Assembly: GCA_963743275.1 (NCBI GenBank)
Contig: CAVUPB010000007.1
Coordinates: forward strand, 62,001 to 126,000
Length of the DNA: 64,000 bases
Direction of reading: 5' to 3'
Source of the DNA: JALYLC01 sp963743275
GTDB taxonomy: Bacteria; Actinomycetota; Thermoleophilia; Gaiellales; JALYLC01
Positions 61,464-64,000 of the stretch are shown one piece after another. Position 1 is the first letter of the stretch; each line of letters begins with the position of its first letter. The notes beneath the pieces were generated by a model. The model was not told where the DNA came from. It saw nothing but the letters and a program-made list of their open reading frames with translations, and made no database searches. A program made the translations under genes and the position numbers.

Positions 61464-61685
61464 CAGGCTGACCCTAGCACGCGGTCCCGCACCTCCCGGC
61501 GCGGTTCTCGGACGGTGAAGATCGAACGGGAGGCCCGGCGCCACCGGAGGAGGGAACGGCTGCTTGGCGGCTCCGGGCCTGCCCGCCCGACTGTCGTGAC
61601 GCCTGTCGGCGCAATTCGGGTATCGAGCACCGCACAGCCGGCAAGGATCCCCCGGCCGGGGGAGACGCGGCTACGCTGGCGCGGC
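61464..61685. other. Intergenic region upstream of proB
   Basis: 222 bp without a supportable gene. It holds the divergent promoters: ACCCTA at 61471-61476 (TAGGGT for the minus-strand gene, 7-base gap) and TACGCT at 61672-61677 (8 bases before the proB ATG). Nothing else is seen. Confidence 0.45.
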
Positions 61686-62780
61686 ATGCGCCGGGCCGTC
61701 GTCGTCAAGCTGGGGTCGTCGACGCTCGTGGACGGGCGCAGGCGACTGCGCCGTGCCCGCCTCGCGCGCCTCGCCTCCGAGATCGTCGCCCTGCAGCTCA
61801 CCGGCACGCCCGTCTGCGTCGTCTCGAGCGGCGCGATCGCGCTCGGTCTCGGCTCGCTCGGCCGCGACGTCCGCCCGGGCGACGTCCCGAGCCTGCAGGC
61901 GGCGTCCGCCGTGGGCCAGGGACTGCTCGCCGGCGCGTGGCAGCGCGCGCTCGCCGCGGCGGGGGGTCGCGCGGCCCAGGTGCTGCTGACGGCCGACGAC
62001 GTGCGGCGGCGCACGAGCTACCTGAATGCGCGCGCGACGCTCGAGGCGCTGCTGGCGTGGGACGTCGTCCCGATCGTCAACGAGAACGACTCGACGGCCA
62101 CCGACGAGATCACGTTCGGCGACAACGACGCGCTGGCCGCGCAGGTCGCGCTCCTGCTGCGCGCGCGGCTGCTCGTCCTGCTCACGGACGCCGACGGCCT
62201 CTACACGCGCGACCCGCGCCACAAGGGCGCCGAGCTCGTGCGCGAGGTGCACGACCGCGCGCTGCTCGCCGAGCTCGATCTCGACGCCGCCTCGCCGAGC
62301 GGCCTCGGCTCGGGCGGCATGCGCTCGAAGGTCGTCGCCGCCTCGATGGCGGCCGGCGGCGGCGTGGCCTGCGTCATCGCCTCGGGCGCCCAGCCCGGCA
62401 CGATCGCGCGCGCGGTGGCCGGAAAGTCGGTCGGGACGCGCTTCAGCGCCGCGCGCAGACCCGTCTCGGCCTGGAAGCTCTGGCTGCGCTACGGCAAGCC
62501 GCCCGCAGGCCGGGTGTTCGTCGACGACGGCGCGCGCGCCGCGCTGCTGGGGCGCGGCGCGAGCCTGCTGCCCGTCGGCGTGCAGCGCGTCGAGGGCGCG
62601 TTCCGGGCGGGCGACGCCGTGCGCGTGTGCACGCTCGGCGGCGAGGCCTTCGCGACCGGGGTCGTGGCCATGGGGAGCGCCGAGCTGCGCCGCGCGGCCG
62701 GCCAGCACTCCGCCGTCGCCGGGGTCCCGGAAGCCATCCATCGCGATAATCTGGTGCTCCACGATGGCCGTGACGACTGA
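61686..62780 (+). CDS. proB: Glutamate 5-kinase
   Basis: 364 residues. First step of proline synthesis. The amino-acid kinase domain covers VVKLGSSTLVDGR, VCVVSSGAIALGLGSLG, VPIVNENDSTATDEITFGDNDALAAQVA and LLTDADGLYTRDPR, with GSGGMRSKVVAASMAAGGG. A C-terminal PUA domain starts near residue 275 (GRVFVDDGARAALLGRGASLLPVGV), as in long ProB proteins. The coding region overlaps proA by 17 bp, so the pair is coupled. Confidence 0.95.
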   Translation: MRRAVVVKLGSSTLVDGRRRLRRARLARLASEIVALQLTGTPVCVVSSGAIALGLGSLGRDVRPGDVPSLQAASAVGQGLLAGAWQRALAAAGGRAAQVLLTADDVRRRTSYLNARATLEALLAWDVVPIVNENDSTATDEITFGDNDALAAQVALLLRARLLVLLTDADGLYTRDPRHKGAELVREVHDRALLAELDLDAASPSGLGSGGMRSKVVAASMAAGGGVACVIASGAQPGTIARAVAGKSVGTRFSAARRPVSAWKLWLRYGKPPAGRVFVDDGARAALLGRGASLLPVGVQRVEGAFRAGDAVRVCTLGGEAFATGVVAMGSAELRRAAGQHSAVAGVPEAIHRDNLVLHDGRDD

Positions 62781-64000
62781 ATCGGCGAGCACCCGCGCCC
62801 GCGCCGCCGCCCGGGTGCTGGCGACGCTCGGCCGGGGCGCCAAGGACGCGGCGCTCGAGCAGATCGCCCTCGCGCTCGAGCGCGAGAGCGCCGCCATCGT
62901 CGAGGCCAACGCCGAGGATGTCGCCGCGGCGCGCGCCGCGGGCCAGTCGGCGGCCCTGCTCGACCGGCTGACGCTCGATGCCGGGCGCGTGCTCGACCTG
63001 TGCGCGGCCGTGCGCGCGATCGCCGCGCTCCACGATCCCGTCGGCGACGTCGTCAGCGGCTGGCGCCTGCCGAACGGCCTCGACATCCAGAAGGTGCGCG
63101 TGCCGCTCGGCGTGCTGCTCGTCGTCTACGAGGCGCGCCCGAACGTCACCGTCGACGTCGCCGGCCTCTGCCTCAAGAGCGGCAACGCCTGCCTGCTGCG
63201 GGGCTCGACGAGCGCCCGCGCCACGAATGCCGTCCTGCTGCGCTGCGTGCGCGAGGGCCTCGTGGCGGCCGGCCTGCCGGAGGACGCCGTCTGCCCGCTC
63301 GAGGCGACGCGCGAGGAGCTCGCCGCGCTGATCGCCGACCCGGCGGCCTGCGACGTCGTCATCCCGCGCGGCGGCGAGGGGCTCAAGAAGTTCCTGCTCG
63401 AGCACGCGCGCGTGCCGGTGCTCGTCGCGGCGGGCGGCAACTGCCACGTCTACCTGCACGCCGATGCCGACCCGGCCAAGGCGCTCGCGATCGTCGTCAA
63501 CGCGAAGACGCAGCGGCCCGGCGTGTGCAACGCGGCCGAGACGCTGATCGTGCACCGCGACGCGCTCCCGCTGCTCGGGCCGATCGGCGCCGAGCTGGCG
63601 GCGCGGGGGGTCGAGCTGCGCGCCGACGCGGAGGCTGCCGCCGCGCTCGGCGCGCCGAGCGTGCCCGCCGACGAGGAGGACTGGGCGACCGAGTACCTCG
63701 ACCTCGTGCTGGCCGTGCGCACGGTCGGCTCGGTCGAGGAGGCGATCGAGCACGTCGAGCGGTACTCGACCGGTCACTCCGAGGCGATCGTGACCGAGAG
63801 CCTCGCGGCGGCGAACGCCTTCGTGCGCGGCATCTCGAGCGCCTGCGTCTACGTCAACGCCTCCACGCGCTTCACCGACGGCGGCGAGTTCGGCTTCGGC
63901 GCCGAGATCGGAAACTCGACGGCGCGCCTCCACGCGCGCGGCCCGATCGGCCTGGCCGACATCACGACGACGAAGTACGTGGTGCACGGCGACGGCCAGA
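62764..64000 (+). CDS. proA: Glutamate-5-semialdehyde dehydrogenase, 3' end outside window
   Basis: Second step of proline synthesis: reduces gamma-glutamyl phosphate with NADPH. 412 residues are visible and the window ends a few codons before the expected stop (the last motif, GLADITTTKYVVHGDGQ, is the usual C-terminus). The catalytic Cys is in QRPGVCNAAETL; VPLGVLLVVYEARPNVTVDVAGL and RFTDGGEFGFGAEIGNST are family markers. Start ATG 62764 lies within the proB 3' end. Confidence 0.95.
   Translation, partial: MAVTTESASTRARAAARVLATLGRGAKDAALEQIALALERESAAIVEANAEDVAAARAAGQSAALLDRLTLDAGRVLDLCAAVRAIAALHDPVGDVVSGWRLPNGLDIQKVRVPLGVLLVVYEARPNVTVDVAGLCLKSGNACLLRGSTSARATNAVLLRCVREGLVAAGLPEDAVCPLEATREELAALIADPAACDVVIPRGGEGLKKFLLEHARVPVLVAAGGNCHVYLHADADPAKALAIVVNAKTQRPGVCNAAETLIVHRDALPLLGPIGAELAARGVELRADAEAAAALGAPSVPADEEDWATEYLDLVLAVRTVGSVEEAIEHVERYSTGHSEAIVTESLAAANAFVRGISSACVYVNASTRFTDGGEFGFGAEIGNSTARLHARGPIGLADITTTKYVVHGDGQ

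Overview
The window is about 64 kb of very GC-rich, gene-dense DNA. It most likely comes from a deep-branching actinobacterium of the class Thermoleophilia (Solirubrobacterales or Gaiellales type). That placement is inferred from the gene set: NucS, a SigR/RsrA pair, OpcA beside zwf, futalosine menaquinone synthesis and a Bacillus-style split cytochrome bc complex. No rRNA, tRNA, CRISPR array, insertion sequence or prophage was recognised.

Layout. 1-2078: CoxE-like VWA protein (cut by the window edge) and XdhC, both maturation factors for molybdenum hydroxylases. 2075-8470: tyrS (one frameshift), ogt, a secreted protein, fabI, an MBL-fold hydrolase, nucS, an M16 peptidase and a LapA-like protein. 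8467-16588: a ThDP enzyme diverging from a coupled operon that encodes an amidohydrolase, a three-subunit molybdenum hydroxylase, an FAD oxidoreductase and a MocA-like transferase. 16592-22668 (minus): an eight-gene, almost fully overlapping operon of exported and membrane proteins around YcnI and a CopC-CopD fusion, probably for periplasmic copper handling, including an unrecorded 29-residue membrane peptide. 22833-25085: rsrA, sigR with a textbook autoregulatory promoter, PAP2, DedA and a 65-residue protein. 25232-27879: exported cyclophilin and a WD40-like protein. 27884-39381 (minus): mqnC, mqnA, mqnE, a polyprenyl synthase, menG, ubiX, the quinol-oxidising qcrABC complex, an epimerase, ubiD and hemB, so menaquinone synthesis and its main consumer are side by side. 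39592-45728: a LuxR-type regulator and two large secreted proteins whose reading frames are broken many times. 45730-56422: a pentose-phosphate block (pgl, opcA, zwf, gnd, pgi, tal, tkt) with pdxH and a ScyD-like protein inserted. 56501-58660: two YeeE/YedE half-transporters, an ArsC-like protein and a DDAH-like enzyme. 58766-64000: a proline-rich surface protein, a class III aminotransferase, a small protein, proB and proA (cut by the window edge).

Expression. Operons are tightly packed with 4-bp ATGA/GTGA overlaps. Many first genes have no Shine-Dalgarno sequence; instead a TAnnnT hexamer lies 6-8 bases before the start codon, which implies leaderless mRNAs. Genes with good ribosome-binding sites (YcnI, ScyD-like, tkt, tal, qcrA, the LuxR regulator, the secreted proteins) form a second class. 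A family of exactly 31-nt palindromes with core GGGGTCWGACCCC occurs three times.

Sequence quality. tyrS, the gene at 17604 and the gene at 16592 carry single-base insertions, and 40785-45728 is riddled with indels. Codon usage stays intact across the shifts, so consensus errors are more likely than gene decay, but the sequence alone cannot decide.
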